A DNA stretch of 64,000 nt from Rhizobium sp. Root482 (GTDB lineage: Bacteria > Pseudomonadota > Alphaproteobacteria > Rhizobiales > Rhizobiaceae): positions 1 through 64,000 of the forward strand of contig NZ_LMFA01000021.1 of NCBI RefSeq assembly GCF_001426565.1, read 5' to 3'. A program made the position numbers and the translations under genes. The notes below the pieces were generated by a model that saw only the letters and a program-made list of their open reading frames with translations, did no database searches and was not told the origin of the DNA. Shown piece after piece: positions 47,382 to 57,652 of this stretch (its first letter is position 1; the number at the start of each line of letters is the position of its first letter).

Positions 47382-48080
47382 GTGCCAATCGGAAGCGGAT
47401 TGTTCGTCACATTCGAAGGCGGTGAGGGGGCCGGCAAGTCAACCCAGATCAGGTTGCTGGCCGATGCCCTGCGCGAACGCGGCCATACCGTGCTGACGAC
47501 GCGCGAGCCCGGCGGTTCGCCGGGCGCGGAGGCCGTGCGGCACGTGCTCCTCAGTGGTGCCGCGCAGGAGTTCGGTGTGCGCATGGAAGCGATTCTGTTT
47601 GCGGCGGCCCGCAGCGACCATGTCGAGGAGGTGATCCGGCCGGCGCTCATGAAGGGCCTGGTGGTGATCTGCGACCGGTTCATGGATTCCTCGCGCGTCT
47701 ACCAGGGCGTCACCGGAAATCTCGATCCAGCCTTTATCGAGGCGCTGGAGCGCGTCGCAGTCAACGGCGTCGTGCCCGACTGCACGATCGTGTTCGACCT
47801 CCCGGCCGCGATGGGGCTGGAGCGGGTGCGCCGGAGGGCAGGGGGCACCGCCCTGTCGGCAGGCGAGGTGGCAGGTCTTGACCGTTTCGAGCAGGAGGAA
47901 ATCGAGACCCATGAAAAGCGCCGCGAGGCTTTTCTCGACATCGCCGCCGCCGATCCGGCCCGTTGTCACGTCGTCGATGCCTCAGTGGCGGCCAGCGATA
48001 TCGCCGGCGCCGTATTGGCGATCGTCGAGCCACTGCTTCCCGCCATGAGCAATGGCCTCGATGCGGAACCGCGCGCATGA
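47382..48080 (+). CDS. tmk: Thymidylate kinase
   Basis: Phosphorylates dTMP to dTDP. The 232-residue protein has the P-loop [15 protein letters not shown] (about 8-22), the DR(Y/F) motif [13 protein letters not shown] and the lid region RRRAGG. The start is a GTG at 47382 with GGGAA seven bases upstream; there is no ATG in range, and a TTG at 47376 lies too close to the ribosome site. Overlaps holB by four bases. Confidence 0.95.
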   Translation: MPIGSGLFVTFEGGEGAGKSTQIRLLADALRERGHTVLTTREPGGSPGAEAVRHVLLSGAAQEFGVRMEAILFAAARSDHVEEVIRPALMKGLVVICDRFMDSSRVYQGVTGNLDPAFIEALERVAVNGVVPDCTIVFDLPAAMGLERVRRRAGGTALSAGEVAGLDRFEQEEIETHEKRREAFLDIAAADPARCHVVDASVAASDIAGAVLAIVEPLLPAMSNGLDAEPRA

Positions 48081-49108
48081 GCAGCGAACGGTTCGACGTA
48101 CTGGACGGGGCTGTGGCGCCGGCGGAAAATACCAGGCTCTTCGGCCACCAGCAGGCGGAGGATTTCCTCGCGCGCAGCTATCGCTCCGGCAAGGGGCATC
48201 ACGCCATCCTGATCGAGGGGCCTGAGGGGGTGGGCAAGGCAACGCTGGCCTTTCGGTTTGCAAAACACGTGCTCACTCATCCGGATCCCATGCAGGCGCC
48301 GGCGGAGATGGCCGATCCCGACCCGAACTCGCTCGTCAGCCGGCAGATTGCCTCCGGCGCCTCGCATAATCTCCTGCATCTCACCCGCCCGGTCGACGAA
48401 AAGACCGGCAAGGTCAAGGCGGCGATCACCGTCGACGAGGTACGCCGGGCCGGAAAATTCTTCTCGCAGACCTCCGGCACCGGCAACTGGCGGATCGTCA
48501 TCGTCGATCCCGCCGACGACCTCAACCGCAATGCCGCCAATGCCATCCTGAAGATCCTCGAGGAACCGCCGAAACGGTCGCTGTTCCTGATGCTCACTCA
48601 TGCGCCGGGCAAGCTCCTGCCGACGATCCGTTCGCGCTGCCTGCCTTTGCAGCTTTCTCCGCTTGCGCCCGCCGCCTTGCGCGATGCCATGGCCCATCTC
48701 GGCTTCGACCCATCCGGCACCGATACCCAAAAAGCGCTCGCTGGTGCCGAGGGCAGCGTTTCGCAGGCGCTGAAGCTGATCAATTACGGCGGCCTCGATA
48801 TCATCACCGCCTTCGAGGCGATCCTTGCAGGGCAGGGGCCGGGCGTGCGCCGCGAGATGCACAAGCTTGCCGAGGTGCTTTCCGCCAAGGACAGCGACAC
48901 GATCTTCGACTTCTTCTGCGAGCGCGTCGGCCGACATGTGATGGACGAAGCCCACAAGGCAGCGCAGGCCGGCGACATCGGACGTGCCGACAGGTTCGCC
49001 CGGCTTTCGGCCGCGATCGTCGAGCGCATCGCCGTGGCCAGGGGCTATAATCTCGACCGGAAGCAGACGATCCTGTCTGTTCTCGACGAGTTGAAGGCGG
49101 CGGCCTGA
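48077..49108 (+). CDS. holB: DNA polymerase III subunit delta'
   Basis: Clamp-loader subunit. 343 residues with AAA+ type core: [42 protein letters not shown] (P-loop retained), then [47 protein letters not shown] and a sensor-like [17 protein letters not shown]. No zinc-module cysteines are seen after the P-loop. The tmk-holB coupling (ATGA) is conserved in many bacteria. Confidence 0.94.
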   Translation: MSSERFDVLDGAVAPAENTRLFGHQQAEDFLARSYRSGKGHHAILIEGPEGVGKATLAFRFAKHVLTHPDPMQAPAEMADPDPNSLVSRQIASGASHNLLHLTRPVDEKTGKVKAAITVDEVRRAGKFFSQTSGTGNWRIVIVDPADDLNRNAANAILKILEEPPKRSLFLMLTHAPGKLLPTIRSRCLPLQLSPLAPAALRDAMAHLGFDPSGTDTQKALAGAEGSVSQALKLINYGGLDIITAFEAILAGQGPGVRREMHKLAEVLSAKDSDTIFDFFCERVGRHVMDEAHKAAQAGDIGRADRFARLSAAIVERIAVARGYNLDRKQTILSVLDELKAAA

Positions 49109-49240
49109 GCTTCGCCGGCCATTGGCGGCCGGCGCAAACACAGGGCGCGCCGCCTTTTGTGCGGTCGGCTGTTTCATCCCAACGAGGGATGCGCTAATAG
49201 CTGGGCACCCGATGCGATCCCACAGAGACCGAACCCGATC

Positions 49241-50791
49241 ATGACAGACACTTCCCCGTTCTACATCACCACCGCGATCTCCTACCCCAACGGCAAGCCG
49301 CATATCGGCCACGCCTACGAACTGATCGCGACCGATGCGATGGCGCGGTACCAGCGGCTCGACGGACGCGAGGTCTTCTTCCTGACGGGAACCGACGAGC
49401 ACGGGCAGAAGATGCAGCAGACAGCGCGCAAGGAAGGGATTTCCCCCCAGGCGCTGGCCGACCGCAACTCTTCCGAATTCCAGCAGATGGCCGTGCTGCT
49501 CAACGCTTCCAACGACGATTTCATCCGCACCACGGAGGCGCGCCATCACGAGGCGGTGAAGGATATCTGGGTCCGCATGGGCGAGGCGGGCGACCTCTAC
49601 AAGGACAGCTATTCCGGCTGGTATTCGGTACGGGACGAGGCCTATTACCAGGAAGGCGAGACCGAGCTGCGCGCCGACGGCGTGCGCTACGGGCCGCAGG
49701 GCTCGCCAGTCGAATGGGTGGAGGAGGCAAGCTATTTCTTCAAGCTGTCGGCCTACCAGGACCGGCTGCTCAAGCATTACGAGGACAATCCGGACTTCAT
49801 CGGCCCGGCCGAGCGTCGCAACGAGATCATTTCCTTCGTCAAATCCGGGCTCAGGGACCTTTCAATGTCGCGCACGACGTTCGACTGGGGCATTCCCGTG
49901 CCGAACGATCCCGACCATGTGATGTATGTCTGGGTCGATGCCTTGACGAACTACATCACCGCGACGGGTTATCTCACCGACCCCACCGGGCCGCGGGCGA
50001 AATTCTGGCCGGCCGATATCCATATGATCGGCAAGGACATCATCCGGTTCCATGCGGTGTATTGGCCGGCCTTCCTGATGTCGGCGGGGCTGCCCCTGCC
50101 GAAGAAGGTCTTTGCGCATGGCTTCCTGCTCAACAAGGGCGAGAAGATGTCGAAGTCGCTCGGCAATGTCGTCGATCCGGTCAACCTGGTCGAACATTTC
50201 GGGCTCGATCCGATCCGCTATTTCTTCCTGCGCGAGGTCTCCTTCGGACAGGACGGCAGCTATAGCGAGGAGGGGATCGCGACCCGCATCAATTCCGATC
50301 TCGCCAACGGCGTCGGCAATCTGGCCAGCCGGTCGCTGTCGATGATCGTTAAGAACTGCGACAGCCAGATTCCACAATGCGGACCGCTGACCGACGAGGA
50401 CAAGGCGATGCTGGCGGCGGCGGATGCGCTGCATGCCTCGACGCGCGACGACATGAATGCGCTGATGATCCACAAGGCACTGGCATCGATCATTGCCGTG
50501 GTCTCGCAGGCCGACCGTTATTTTGCCGGCCAGGAACCCTGGGCGCTGAAGAAGACCGATCCGGAGCGCATGGGAACGGTGCTTTACGTGACCGCCGACG
50601 TGGTGCGCCAGGTCGCCATCCTGCTGCAACCCTTCATGCCGGAATCGGCCGGCAAGCTGCTCGATCTCGTTGCCATTCCTGCGGATAAGCGCGATTTCGC
50701 CTCTCTCGGCGAGGCTGGGCGACTGGTTGCCGGAACGGCACTGGAGGCGCCAAAGCCGGTTTTCCCGCGCTATGTCGCCCCGGAGGCCTAA
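49241..50791 (+). CDS. metG: Methionyl-tRNA synthetase
   Basis: Charges tRNA-Met. The 516-residue class I enzyme has the HIGH-type motif [12 protein letters not shown] (about 19-25) and KMSKSLGN (about 302). The connective peptide ([21 protein letters not shown]) lacks the zinc-knuckle cysteines, and there is no C-terminal dimerisation domain, as in the short alphaproteobacterial form. ATG 49241 chosen for the family-like [18 protein letters not shown] start. Continues the tmk-holB run. Confidence 0.97.
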   Translation: MTDTSPFYITTAISYPNGKPHIGHAYELIATDAMARYQRLDGREVFFLTGTDEHGQKMQQTARKEGISPQALADRNSSEFQQMAVLLNASNDDFIRTTEARHHEAVKDIWVRMGEAGDLYKDSYSGWYSVRDEAYYQEGETELRADGVRYGPQGSPVEWVEEASYFFKLSAYQDRLLKHYEDNPDFIGPAERRNEIISFVKSGLRDLSMSRTTFDWGIPVPNDPDHVMYVWVDALTNYITATGYLTDPTGPRAKFWPADIHMIGKDIIRFHAVYWPAFLMSAGLPLPKKVFAHGFLLNKGEKMSKSLGNVVDPVNLVEHFGLDPIRYFFLREVSFGQDGSYSEEGIATRINSDLANGVGNLASRSLSMIVKNCDSQIPQCGPLTDEDKAMLAAADALHASTRDDMNALMIHKALASIIAVVSQADRYFAGQEPWALKKTDPERMGTVLYVTADVVRQVAILLQPFMPESAGKLLDLVAIPADKRDFASLGEAGRLVAGTALEAPKPVFPRYVAPEA

Positions 50792-50800
50792 GGGACACGC

Positions 50801-51580
50801 ATGCTGATCGACACCCATTGCCACCTGGATTTTCCGGATTTCGAGGCCGAGCGCGATGCGATCGTGGAGCGGGCGCGGGCGGCCGGCATCGGTCAGATGA
50901 TCACCATCTCGACCCGCGTGAAGAAATTCGACACGATCCTTGGCATTGCGGAAACCTATCCGAACGTCTTCTGTTCGGTCGGCACCCATCCGCACAATGC
51001 CGACGAGGAACTGGATATCGAGACGGAGGACCTCGTGCGCCTCTCCCGGCATCCGAAGGTTGTCGCGATCGGCGAGGCCGGGCTTGATTATTTCTACGAC
51101 AATGCGCCGCGCGACGCCCAGGCGATCGGCCTGCGGCGCCATATCGCGGCAGCACGGCAGACAGGACTGCCGCTGGTCATCCACAGCCGTTCTGCCGATG
51201 ACGACATGGCGGCGATCCTGACCGAGGAAATGGGGAAGGGGGCATTCCCCTTCCTGCTGCACTGCTTTTCCTCCGGCCCGGACCTGGCGCGGATCGGCGT
51301 CTCTCTCGGCGGCTATGTCTCGTTTTCCGGCATATTGACCTTTCCGAAATCCGAGGAACTGCGCGAGATCGCCAAAACGGTCCCGCGCGACCGGATGTTG
51401 GTCGAGACGGACGCGCCTTATCTCGCGCCAAAACCGTTTCGCGGCAAGCGCAACGAGCCTGCCTATGTCGCCCATACGGCGCAGGTATTGGCCGACACGA
51501 TCGGTGTTTCGGCCGAGGAGATTGCGGCGATCACGACGGAGAATGCTTTCCGCGTCTTTGCTAAAATGCCGAGAGTCTGA
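50801..51580 (+). CDS. TatD family metal-dependent hydrolase
   Basis: A 259-residue TIM-barrel nuclease/hydrolase of the TatD family. Metal ligands visible: MLIDTHCHLDF (H-x-H), IGEAGLDYF (Glu), PLVIHSR, LHCFSSG and VETDAPYLAPKPFRGKRNEP. Ten bases after metG; TatD-type genes regularly follow metG and holB, so this is one operon. Confidence 0.95.
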   Translation: MLIDTHCHLDFPDFEAERDAIVERARAAGIGQMITISTRVKKFDTILGIAETYPNVFCSVGTHPHNADEELDIETEDLVRLSRHPKVVAIGEAGLDYFYDNAPRDAQAIGLRRHIAAARQTGLPLVIHSRSADDDMAAILTEEMGKGAFPFLLHCFSSGPDLARIGVSLGGYVSFSGILTFPKSEELREIAKTVPRDRMLVETDAPYLAPKPFRGKRNEPAYVAHTAQVLADTIGVSAEEIAAITTENAFRVFAKMPRV

Positions 51581-51581
51581 G

Positions 51582-52394
51582 ATGACGGCGAGGCGGGTCT
51601 TCACCATTCTCGGCTGCGGCTCTTCACCCGGCGTGCCGCGCATCAACGGAGACTGGGGCGCCTGCGACCCGAGCAATCCGAAAAACCGCCGCAGCCGCGC
51701 GGCGCTGCTCATCGAGCAGATCGGCACCGATGGCGGCAAGACGACCGTCGTCATCGACACCGGACCAGATTTTCGCGAACAGATGATCGCCGCCAAGGTC
51801 GGCCATATCGACGCGGTCTTCTATACGCATCCGCATGCCGACCATATTCACGGCATCGACGATCTGCGCGGCTATGTGCAATATACCGGCAGGCGCATGC
51901 CGATCTGGGCCGATGCAGAAACTATGGAGCGCATTCGCGAAGGCTTCCGCTACTGCATGGAGACGCCCGACGGCAGCAATTATCCGCCGATCGTCGAACC
52001 AAGAATCATCGATATGTCCTCGGCATCGATCGACATCACCGGCGCCGGTGGCACCATCCCGTTGCAGCCGCTCCTGCAGCAGCATGGCAATATTACCTCG
52101 CTCGGCTTCCGCATCGGCGATTTTGCCTATTGCAGCGATATCAGCGATTTCCCGGATGAAACCGTCGAAAAGCTGTTCGGGCTGGATCTCCTGGTCATCG
52201 ACACGCTCCAGTACAAGTTTCATCCCAGCCATCTTTCGCTCGAGCAATCGCTCGACTGGATTTCTCGCCTGGCGCCACGCCGTGCCGTCTTGACCCATAT
52301 GCATGTGCCTCTCGACTACGACACTCTGATGCGCGAGACGCCCGATCATGTCGAGCCGGGCTATGATGGCATGCGGCTGGAGTTTGATCTCTGA
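51582..52394 (+). CDS. MBL fold metallo-hydrolase (PhnP-like)
   Basis: A 270-residue metallo-beta-lactamase fold phosphodiesterase-like protein. It has CGSSPGVPRINGDWGACDPSNPKNRRSRAALLI, the zinc motif THPHADHIHGIDDLRGY (about 82-98), later ligands CSDISDF and LTHMHVPLDY. Best match is the PhnP/tRNase Z-like group usually found after tatD. One base after the tatD stop, hence the same transcript. Confidence 0.93.
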   Translation: MTARRVFTILGCGSSPGVPRINGDWGACDPSNPKNRRSRAALLIEQIGTDGGKTTVVIDTGPDFREQMIAAKVGHIDAVFYTHPHADHIHGIDDLRGYVQYTGRRMPIWADAETMERIREGFRYCMETPDGSNYPPIVEPRIIDMSSASIDITGAGGTIPLQPLLQQHGNITSLGFRIGDFAYCSDISDFPDETVEKLFGLDLLVIDTLQYKFHPSHLSLEQSLDWISRLAPRRAVLTHMHVPLDYDTLMRETPDHVEPGYDGMRLEFDL

Positions 52395-52934
52395 ACGCTA
52401 AGTGGCAGCGAGTTTCCTGCAGAGGAATTCGTCGTCCTGTTGGTCTGAAAGGCCATATCCTCGGCATAGCGGTATATCCATTAGTTCCATAATCTATCTT
52501 ATCTGATCTCCGGATGTAACCGGGTGGGTTCTGTCTCCCACTGCGACTTGCCAGTAATTTCAACCACTTTGCCTTGGAGATTTTGGATGCTTCCGATGTT
52601 ATCGGCCTTTCAGCATCGTCGGCTTGCGTCTGCATCGGCTGGCTGATCAATGACCCGGCGCAGCGGTTCAGCCACCATCCCGGCCGCTGGCCGCAACTGG
52701 TCAGTGGCACCTTATCGGAACTTGAATTGGGCTTGCTGTGACTTTCGCGAAACAGTCCGTGTTCTGGTGATCAGGAACAGTCGCAGATGGATGATTGGTT
52801 TAGACTCATTCCGCAATATCTTGAGATGAAATGTTTATTTTGACTTCACGCTCACCATTCCGCTGACGGCTTGAAACCTTTGCGGCACGGACATCGTAAT
52901 TGGTTTATTGTGCGAGATGGATCGGGAGGTACCA
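52395..52934. other. Non-coding interval at a strand-composition switch
   Basis: 540 bases, unusually AT-rich in parts, without credible genes; short open frames on both strands lack ribosome sites. It contains the dif-like site at 52482-52509 and lies where the orientation of GGGNAGGG octamers in the window reverses. Confidence 0.6.
52482..52509. other. Candidate dif site (XerCD recombination, chromosome terminus)
   Basis: 28-base partly palindromic element: left arm ends CCATAA, centre TCTATC, right arm begins TTATCTGAT. It matches the architecture of dif (11-base XerC arm ending CATAA, 6-base centre, 11-base XerD arm beginning TTAT) and is 7 of 11 identical to the E. coli XerD arm. Context: intergenic and at the KOPS polarity switch. 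Confidence 0.65.
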
Positions 52935-53354
52935 ATGGTCGGACTGCTCAGGGCTGGCGTCATATTTCTCGTTTTTCTGACCGTGTCTCCAGCGCTGGCG
53001 GCAGAGCCCGTGGATACGGCGCAATCGATCATCGAGAGGCAGATCAAGGCCTTTCTTGCGGACGACGCGGAGACGGCCTATTCCTTCGCCTCGCCGCAGA
53101 TCAGGGAAAAATTTCCAGACAAGAGCCTCTTTTTCGACATGGTCAAGCGCGGTTATACGCCAGTCTATCGGCCCGGGAATTTCGCCTTCGGTCGCAGCAA
53201 GGTCGATGGCGGTACGGTCATGCAGGAAGTGCTGATCTCGGGGCCGGACGGCAAGGACTGGACGGCGCTCTATTTCCTCACCCGGCAGCCGGACGGCAGC
53301 TACAGGATCAATGGCGTTCAGATGCTGCAGCAGGCCCCCGGCCCTGAAATCTGA
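52935..53354 (+). CDS. DUF4864 secreted protein
   Basis: 139 residues with a signal peptide (VIFLVFLTVSPALAAEP) and a DUF4864 core: AQSIIERQIKAFLADDAETAYSFASPQIREKFPDKSLFFDMVKRGYTPVYRPGNFAFG. Periplasmic, unknown function, related to the NTF2-like fold. A strong GGGAGG six bases before ATG 52935 fixes the start over ATG 52917. Convergent with tgt, 10 bases apart. Confidence 0.88.
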   Translation: MVGLLRAGVIFLVFLTVSPALAAEPVDTAQSIIERQIKAFLADDAETAYSFASPQIREKFPDKSLFFDMVKRGYTPVYRPGNFAFGRSKVDGGTVMQEVLISGPDGKDWTALYFLTRQPDGSYRINGVQMLQQAPGPEI

Positions 53355-53364
53355 GCCGATACCG

Positions 53365-54495
53365 TTACAGTGGCGCCAGATCGCCCTGCCGCCACATCTC
53401 CTGCGTTTCCTCCATGAAGGCGTCGTAGCGGCCTTCCTCGATCGCCTTGCGGATGCCGGCCATCAGGTCCTGGTAATAGGCAAGATTGTTCCAGGTGAGC
53501 AGCATGCCGCCGAGCGATTCGTCGGCGCGCACCAGATGGTGGAGATAGGCCCGGGAATAGTCGCGGGCGGCCGGGCAGGACGATTGCTCGTCGAGCGGCC
53601 GGCTGTCTTCGGCATGGCGGGCATTGCGCAGGTTGACGCGGCCACGCCGGGTAAAGGCCAGACCGTGGCGGCCGGCGCGGGTGGGCATGACGCAGTCGAA
53701 CATGTCGATGCCCCGTGCCACGGATTTCAGGATATCGTCTGGCGTGCCGACCCCCATTAGATAGCGCGGCTTCTCGGCCGGCAATTCCGGACAGGTGATG
53801 TCGAGCATGTCGAGCATGACCTCCTGCGGCTCGCCGACAGCCAGTCCGCCGATCGCATAGCCCTTCAGGTCGAGCGATGATAGCGCCTGGGCCGAACGAA
53901 CCCTGAGCGCGGGAACGTCGCCGCCCTGGACGATGCCGAACATCGCCTTGCCGGGCTGGTCGCCGAACGCCGTCTTGCAGCGTTCCGCCCAACGGAGCGA
54001 CATTTCCATTGCGCGTTCGATATCAGCGGCTTCCGCCGGAAGCCTCACGCATTCGTCGAGCTGCATCTGGATATCGCTGTCGAGCATGCCCTGGATTTCG
54101 ATGGAGCGCTCCGGCGACATATGGTGCAAGGCGCCATCGACATGGCTCTTGAAGGTCACGCCCTTTTCGTCGAGCTTGCGCAGGCCGGCCAGCGACATCA
54201 CCTGGAAGCCGCCGCTATCGGTGAGGATAGGATAGGGCCAGCGGATGAGATCATGCAGGCCGCCCAGCCTGGCCACCCTCTCCGGCCCCGGGCGCAGCAT
54301 CAGATGGTAGGTATTGCCGAGAATGATATCGGCGCCGAGATCGCGCACCTGGTCGAGATACATGGCCTTGACCGTGCCGACCGTGCCGACGGGCATGAAG
54401 GCCGGGGTGCGGATATCGCCGCGCGGCATCGATACCGTGCCGCGACGGGCCTTGCCATCGGTTGCGCTGATATTGAACTGGAATGTCTCGGTCAT
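53365..54495 (-). CDS. tgt: tRNA-guanine transglycosylase
   Basis: Exchanges G34 for preQ1 in tRNAs with GUN anticodons. 376 residues: nucleophile and substrate motifs [53 protein letters not shown]. The C-terminal zinc site is eroded: where C-x-C-x-x-C precedes the His, this protein has [16 protein letters not shown], keeping one Cys and the His. Overlaps queA by four bases. Confidence 0.95.
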   Translation of the reverse strand: MTETFQFNISATDGKARRGTVSMPRGDIRTPAFMPVGTVGTVKAMYLDQVRDLGADIILGNTYHLMLRPGPERVARLGGLHDLIRWPYPILTDSGGFQVMSLAGLRKLDEKGVTFKSHVDGALHHMSPERSIEIQGMLDSDIQMQLDECVRLPAEAADIERAMEMSLRWAERCKTAFGDQPGKAMFGIVQGGDVPALRVRSAQALSSLDLKGYAIGGLAVGEPQEVMLDMLDITCPELPAEKPRYLMGVGTPDDILKSVARGIDMFDCVMPTRAGRHGLAFTRRGRVNLRNARHAEDSRPLDEQSSCPAARDYSRAYLHHLVRADESLGGMLLTWNNLAYYQDLMAGIRKAIEEGRYDAFMEETQEMWRQGDLAPL

Positions 54496-55592
54496 AGCGT
54501 CTCGTTTCTGGGCGTGTCCCGGAAAAGCAGGCTGGAATCGCCGTAGGAATAGAAGCGGTAGCCCGTGTCGATCGCGTGGCGATAGGCGCGACGCATGGTC
54601 TCAAGCCCACAGAAGGCCGATACGAGCATGAACAATGTCGATTTCGGCAGGTGGAAATTGGTCATCAGCATATCGACAGTGCGAAAGCGGTAACCGGGCG
54701 TGATGAAGATACCGGTCGGGCCGGACCAGGGAAGAATTTCGCCGGTCTCGGACGCAGCGCTCTCGATCAGCCGCAGCGAGGTGGTGCCGACGCAGACGAT
54801 GCGGCCGCCCCTCGCCTTCACCGCGTTCAGCCGCTCGGCAACCTCGGCGCTGACATGGCCGATTTCCTCGTGCATCACATGATCTTCGGTATCGTCCACC
54901 TTCATCGGCAGGAAGGTTCCCGCCCCCACATGAAGCGTCACGAAATGGCGCTCGACGCCGGCGGCTTCAAGCGTCTCGAACAGCCGGTCGGTGAAATGCA
55001 GGCCGGCGGTCGGCGCGGCCACGGCGCCTTCGTCGCGGGCATAGACGGTCTGGTAATCCGTACGGTCCCGCTCGTCTTCGGGCCGCTTCGAGGCGATATA
55101 GGGCGGCAAGGGAATGTGGCCGGTGGCGAGGATGGCCTGGTCGAGAGCCGGACCGGACAGGTCGAACCTGACGGTGACCTCGCCCGCCTCCCCTTTTTCC
55201 TCGACGGTTGCCTCCAGCGGAGCCTGAGACCTCTCGGCCGAGCCATGGCCAAAAGCGATGCGGTCGCCGGGTTTCAGCCGCCGGGCCGGACGGGCAAAGG
55301 CCTTCCAGCGATCCGCCGCCACACGCATATGCAGTGTCAGCGACACATCCGTGGTGATATCCTCGCCACGCCGGCGAACGCCCTCGAGTTGCGCCGGAAT
55401 GACCTTGGTGTCGTTGAAGACCAGGGCATCACCCGGCCGCAGAAAGGACGCAAGATCGAGGACGCCGCGATCCTGCAGCGGTTCCTGCGCCTGCGGATCG
55501 ACGACCAGCAGGCGCGCGGTATCACGCGGACTTGCCGGCCTCAGCGCAATATTGTCTTCGGGGAGATCGAAATCGAACAGCTCGACGCGCAT
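54492..55592 (-). CDS. queA: S-adenosylmethionine:tRNA ribosyltransferase-isomerase
   Basis: Builds epoxyqueuosine on preQ1-tRNA using the ribosyl part of SAM. 366 residues, with the family start [55 protein letters not shown] and the end [36 protein letters not shown]. Lies with tgt as the queuosine pair; a terminator separates it from ppiB upstream. Confidence 0.97.
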   Translation of the reverse strand: MRVELFDFDLPEDNIALRPASPRDTARLLVVDPQAQEPLQDRGVLDLASFLRPGDALVFNDTKVIPAQLEGVRRRGEDITTDVSLTLHMRVAADRWKAFARPARRLKPGDRIAFGHGSAERSQAPLEATVEEKGEAGEVTVRFDLSGPALDQAILATGHIPLPPYIASKRPEDERDRTDYQTVYARDEGAVAAPTAGLHFTDRLFETLEAAGVERHFVTLHVGAGTFLPMKVDDTEDHVMHEEIGHVSAEVAERLNAVKARGGRIVCVGTTSLRLIESAASETGEILPWSGPTGIFITPGYRFRTVDMLMTNFHLPKSTLFMLVSAFCGLETMRRAYRHAIDTGYRFYSYGDSSLLFRDTPRNETL

Positions 55593-55613
55593 AAAACATC
55601 TTCTTCAAACGAC

Positions 55614-55653
55614 AAACCCGCCCCGACGCCATGAGGACGGCGGGGCGGGCTTT
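55614..55653 (-). terminator. Terminator after the cytoplasmic ppi gene
   Basis: Stem AGCCCGCCCCGCCG on the - strand pairing with CGGGGCGGGTTT after a 7-base loop and one mismatch. It sits between the ppiB stop and the queA start. Confidence 0.7.
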
Positions 55654-55667
55654 GGCAATAGCCTGAC

Positions 55668-56177
55668 TTAGGCGTTGGCGGCAAGCTTCATCGAGACGAT
55701 GCTGTCGGGATCCTTGACCGGTTCGCCCTTCTTGATCTTGTCGACATTGTCCATGCCTTCGATCACCTGGCCCCAGACGGAATATTGCTTGTTCAGCCAC
55801 GGGCTGTCGGCAAGGCAGATGAAGAACTGCGAATTGGCGGAGTTCGGCATCTGGCTGCGAGCCATGGAGCATGTGCCGCGCACATGGCTCATATTGGAGA
55901 ATTCGGCTTTCAGGTCCGGCTTGGAGGAGCCGCCCATGCCGGCGCGCGCCGGGTTGAAGTCGGCGCCGCCCTGCTTGCCATATTGCACGTCGCCGGTCTG
56001 CGCCATGAAATCGTCGATGACGCGGTGGAACACGACGCCGTCATAGGCGCCCTCGGCGCAGAGTTCCTTGATGCGCGCGACATGGCCGGGCGCCAGGTCC
56101 GGCAGAAGCTGGATGACGACCTGCCCCTTGGTGGTTTCCAGGATGATGGTGTTTTCCGGATCCTTGATCTCGGCCAT
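55668..56177 (-). CDS. ppiB: Cyclophilin-type peptidyl-prolyl isomerase (cytoplasmic)
   Basis: 169 residues without a signal peptide; catalyses proline cis-trans isomerisation. Cyclophilin motifs: VVFHRVIDDFMAQTGD, ARAGMGGSSKPDLKAEF, GTCSMARSQMPNSANSQFFICLADSPWLNKQYSVWGQV. Paralogue of the next gene upstream, 26 bases away, which is the secreted version. Confidence 0.95.
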   Translation of the reverse strand: MAEIKDPENTIILETTKGQVVIQLLPDLAPGHVARIKELCAEGAYDGVVFHRVIDDFMAQTGDVQYGKQGGADFNPARAGMGGSSKPDLKAEFSNMSHVRGTCSMARSQMPNSANSQFFICLADSPWLNKQYSVWGQVIEGMDNVDKIKKGEPVKDPDSIVSMKLAANA

Positions 56178-56203
56178 GGCTTTTCTCCTTGGTGTTGTAA
56201 CGG

Positions 56204-56773
56204 TTATTTGCCGACCTTGACGCTGATCATCCGGTCGGGATCGGTGACGGAGCCGTTATTGGCCTCATCGCCCATCTTGATCTTGTCGACATTCTCCATG
56301 CCTTCGACGACCTGGCCGACAACCGTATACTGGCCGTTCAGGAAATCGCCGGGTGCGAACATGATGAAGAACTGGGAATTGGCGGAATTGGGATCCTGGC
56401 TGCGAGCCATGCCAACCGTGCCGCGCGTGAAGGGGGTCTTGGAAAATTCGGCTTCGATATCCGGCTTGGAAGAGCCGCCTATGCCGGCCATGTCGGCCTT
56501 GAAGTCCTTTTCCATATTGCCGTACTGAACGTCGCCGGTCTGCGCCATGAAGCCCGGGATGACGCGGTGGAAGGCGACATTGTCATATTCGCCGGCCTCG
56601 GCCAGTTCCTTGATGCGCGCAACATGCTTCGGCGCGACATCCGACAGGAGTTCGATGACCACCGGACCGTCCTTCAACTGGATGGTGAGATAGTCCTTTG
56701 CCTGGGCAAAGGCAGTACCCGTCAAGGATGCAAGGGCGAAGGCGCCTGCGAAAGCGAGTTGGAGAATTTTCAT
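56204..56773 (-). CDS. Cyclophilin-type peptidyl-prolyl isomerase (periplasmic)
   Basis: 189 residues: signal peptide (MKILQLAFAGAFALASLTGTAFAQAK) then a cyclophilin domain about 60 percent similar by eye to its neighbour (VAFHRVIPGFMAQTGDVQYG, ARSQDPNSANSQFFIM, DFLNGQYTVVGQV). The tandem cytoplasmic/periplasmic pair is a typical rhizobial duplication. Preceded by coaD. Confidence 0.95.
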   Translation of the reverse strand: MKILQLAFAGAFALASLTGTAFAQAKDYLTIQLKDGPVVIELLSDVAPKHVARIKELAEAGEYDNVAFHRVIPGFMAQTGDVQYGNMEKDFKADMAGIGGSSKPDIEAEFSKTPFTRGTVGMARSQDPNSANSQFFIMFAPGDFLNGQYTVVGQVVEGMENVDKIKMGDEANNGSVTDPDRMISVKVGK

Positions 56774-56802
56774 GATAGCTCCGTGAAAATGATGTGAACG
56801 CG

Positions 56803-57297
56803 TCAGGATTTGCGCTTGGCGCTGAGCGCCTGGTGAACGGCTTTCGGAACGAAGGCACTGACATCGCCGCCCATGGCCGCGATCTGGCGGACCAATGTGG
56901 CGGTAATGGGTCGCGAGGCTGTTCCGGCCGGCAGAAACAACGTCTGGATGTCGGGCGCCATCTGCCGGTTCATGCCGGCCATCTGCATCTCGTAATCAAG
57001 GTCGGTACCGTCGCGCAGGCCGCGCACCAGAAGCGATGCGCCGTGCTGGCGGGCCGCGTCGACCACCAGATTATCAAAAGACGTGATGGAGATATCGCCA
57101 GCTCTTTGCGGCAGATATTCGCTCAGCGACTGGCGAATGAGGTCGGCACGCTCCTCGAAGCTGAACAGCGGCGCCTTGCCGGGATGGATGCCGATGGCGA
57201 CGATCACCGACGAGGCCACGTTCAGCGACTGGACCAGCACATCGAGATGGCCGTTGGTCATCGGGTCGAAGGAGCCGGGATAAAAAGCAGTGGTCAT
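56803..57297 (-). CDS. coaD: Phosphopantetheine adenylyltransferase
   Basis: Transfers AMP to 4'-phosphopantetheine in coenzyme A synthesis. 164 residues with the nucleotidyltransferase motif [15 protein letters not shown] (T-x-G-H at about 14-17), [15 protein letters not shown] and the end [26 protein letters not shown] 57297 fits the family; an in-frame start far upstream is unlikely. Confidence 0.96.
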   Translation of the reverse strand: MTTAFYPGSFDPMTNGHLDVLVQSLNVASSVIVAIGIHPGKAPLFSFEERADLIRQSLSEYLPQRAGDISITSFDNLVVDAARQHGASLLVRGLRDGTDLDYEMQMAGMNRQMAPDIQTLFLPAGTASRPITATLVRQIAAMGGDVSAFVPKAVHQALSAKRKS

Positions 57298-57470
57298 CGC
57301 GCCTGTTCCGTTTCGCAAGCCTTTTGTCACGGACCGCGCACAACCGCAAGGGAGCGTCCCGGTCGTCTGGCCCTGTTCCCATGGAAACAGCCTGCCTGCA
57401 GCACCAATGTTAAACAGGGTCCAGTTTCGAAGTTCTCGCCAAGGGGCATTCAATTTCTGAAGTAGCGAAC

Positions 57471-57495
57471 GGAACTTTTTGCAATCGCGGCCGTT
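57471..57495 (+). promoter_or_regulatory. EcfG (general stress sigma) promoter
   Basis: GGAAC (57471-57475), 16-base spacer, CGTT (57492-57495). Exact consensus. Expected start about 57503, placing the first small ORF's ATG (57519) some 16 bases into the transcript. Confidence 0.8.
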
Positions 57496-57518
57496 AACAG
57501 GGCGAAAGGATCACTGTC

Positions 57519-57641
57519 ATGGGACTTATTCTTCTGTCGATAACAATGTTTTTCGCGATGCTCTTTGCAACGGCGCACGCGATAAGAAACGAAGCGCGCA
57601 ACGACCGCGATGGTCTTCTGCCGGATCAATTGTTGAAATAG
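57519..57641 (+). CDS. Small membrane peptide (40 residues)
   Basis: Begins MGLILLSITMFFAMLFATAH, a single hydrophobic helix, followed by a charged tail (IRNEARNDRDGLLPDQLLK). AAAGGA lies eight bases upstream of the ATG. It is below most annotation cut-offs. Support comes from the ribosome site, the stress promoter just upstream, and the coupled second ORF; no homologue recognised. Confidence 0.6.
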   Translation: MGLILLSITMFFAMLFATAHAIRNEARNDRDGLLPDQLLK

Positions 57642-57652
57642 GAAGAATCGCC

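Noticed and set aside
52195-52710. 171-codon open frame on the - strand through the dif-containing gap
   Set aside because: It overlaps the 3' end of the MBL hydrolase gene, is rich in Arg and Ser, lacks a ribosome site, and shows no recognisable transposase or phage similarity.
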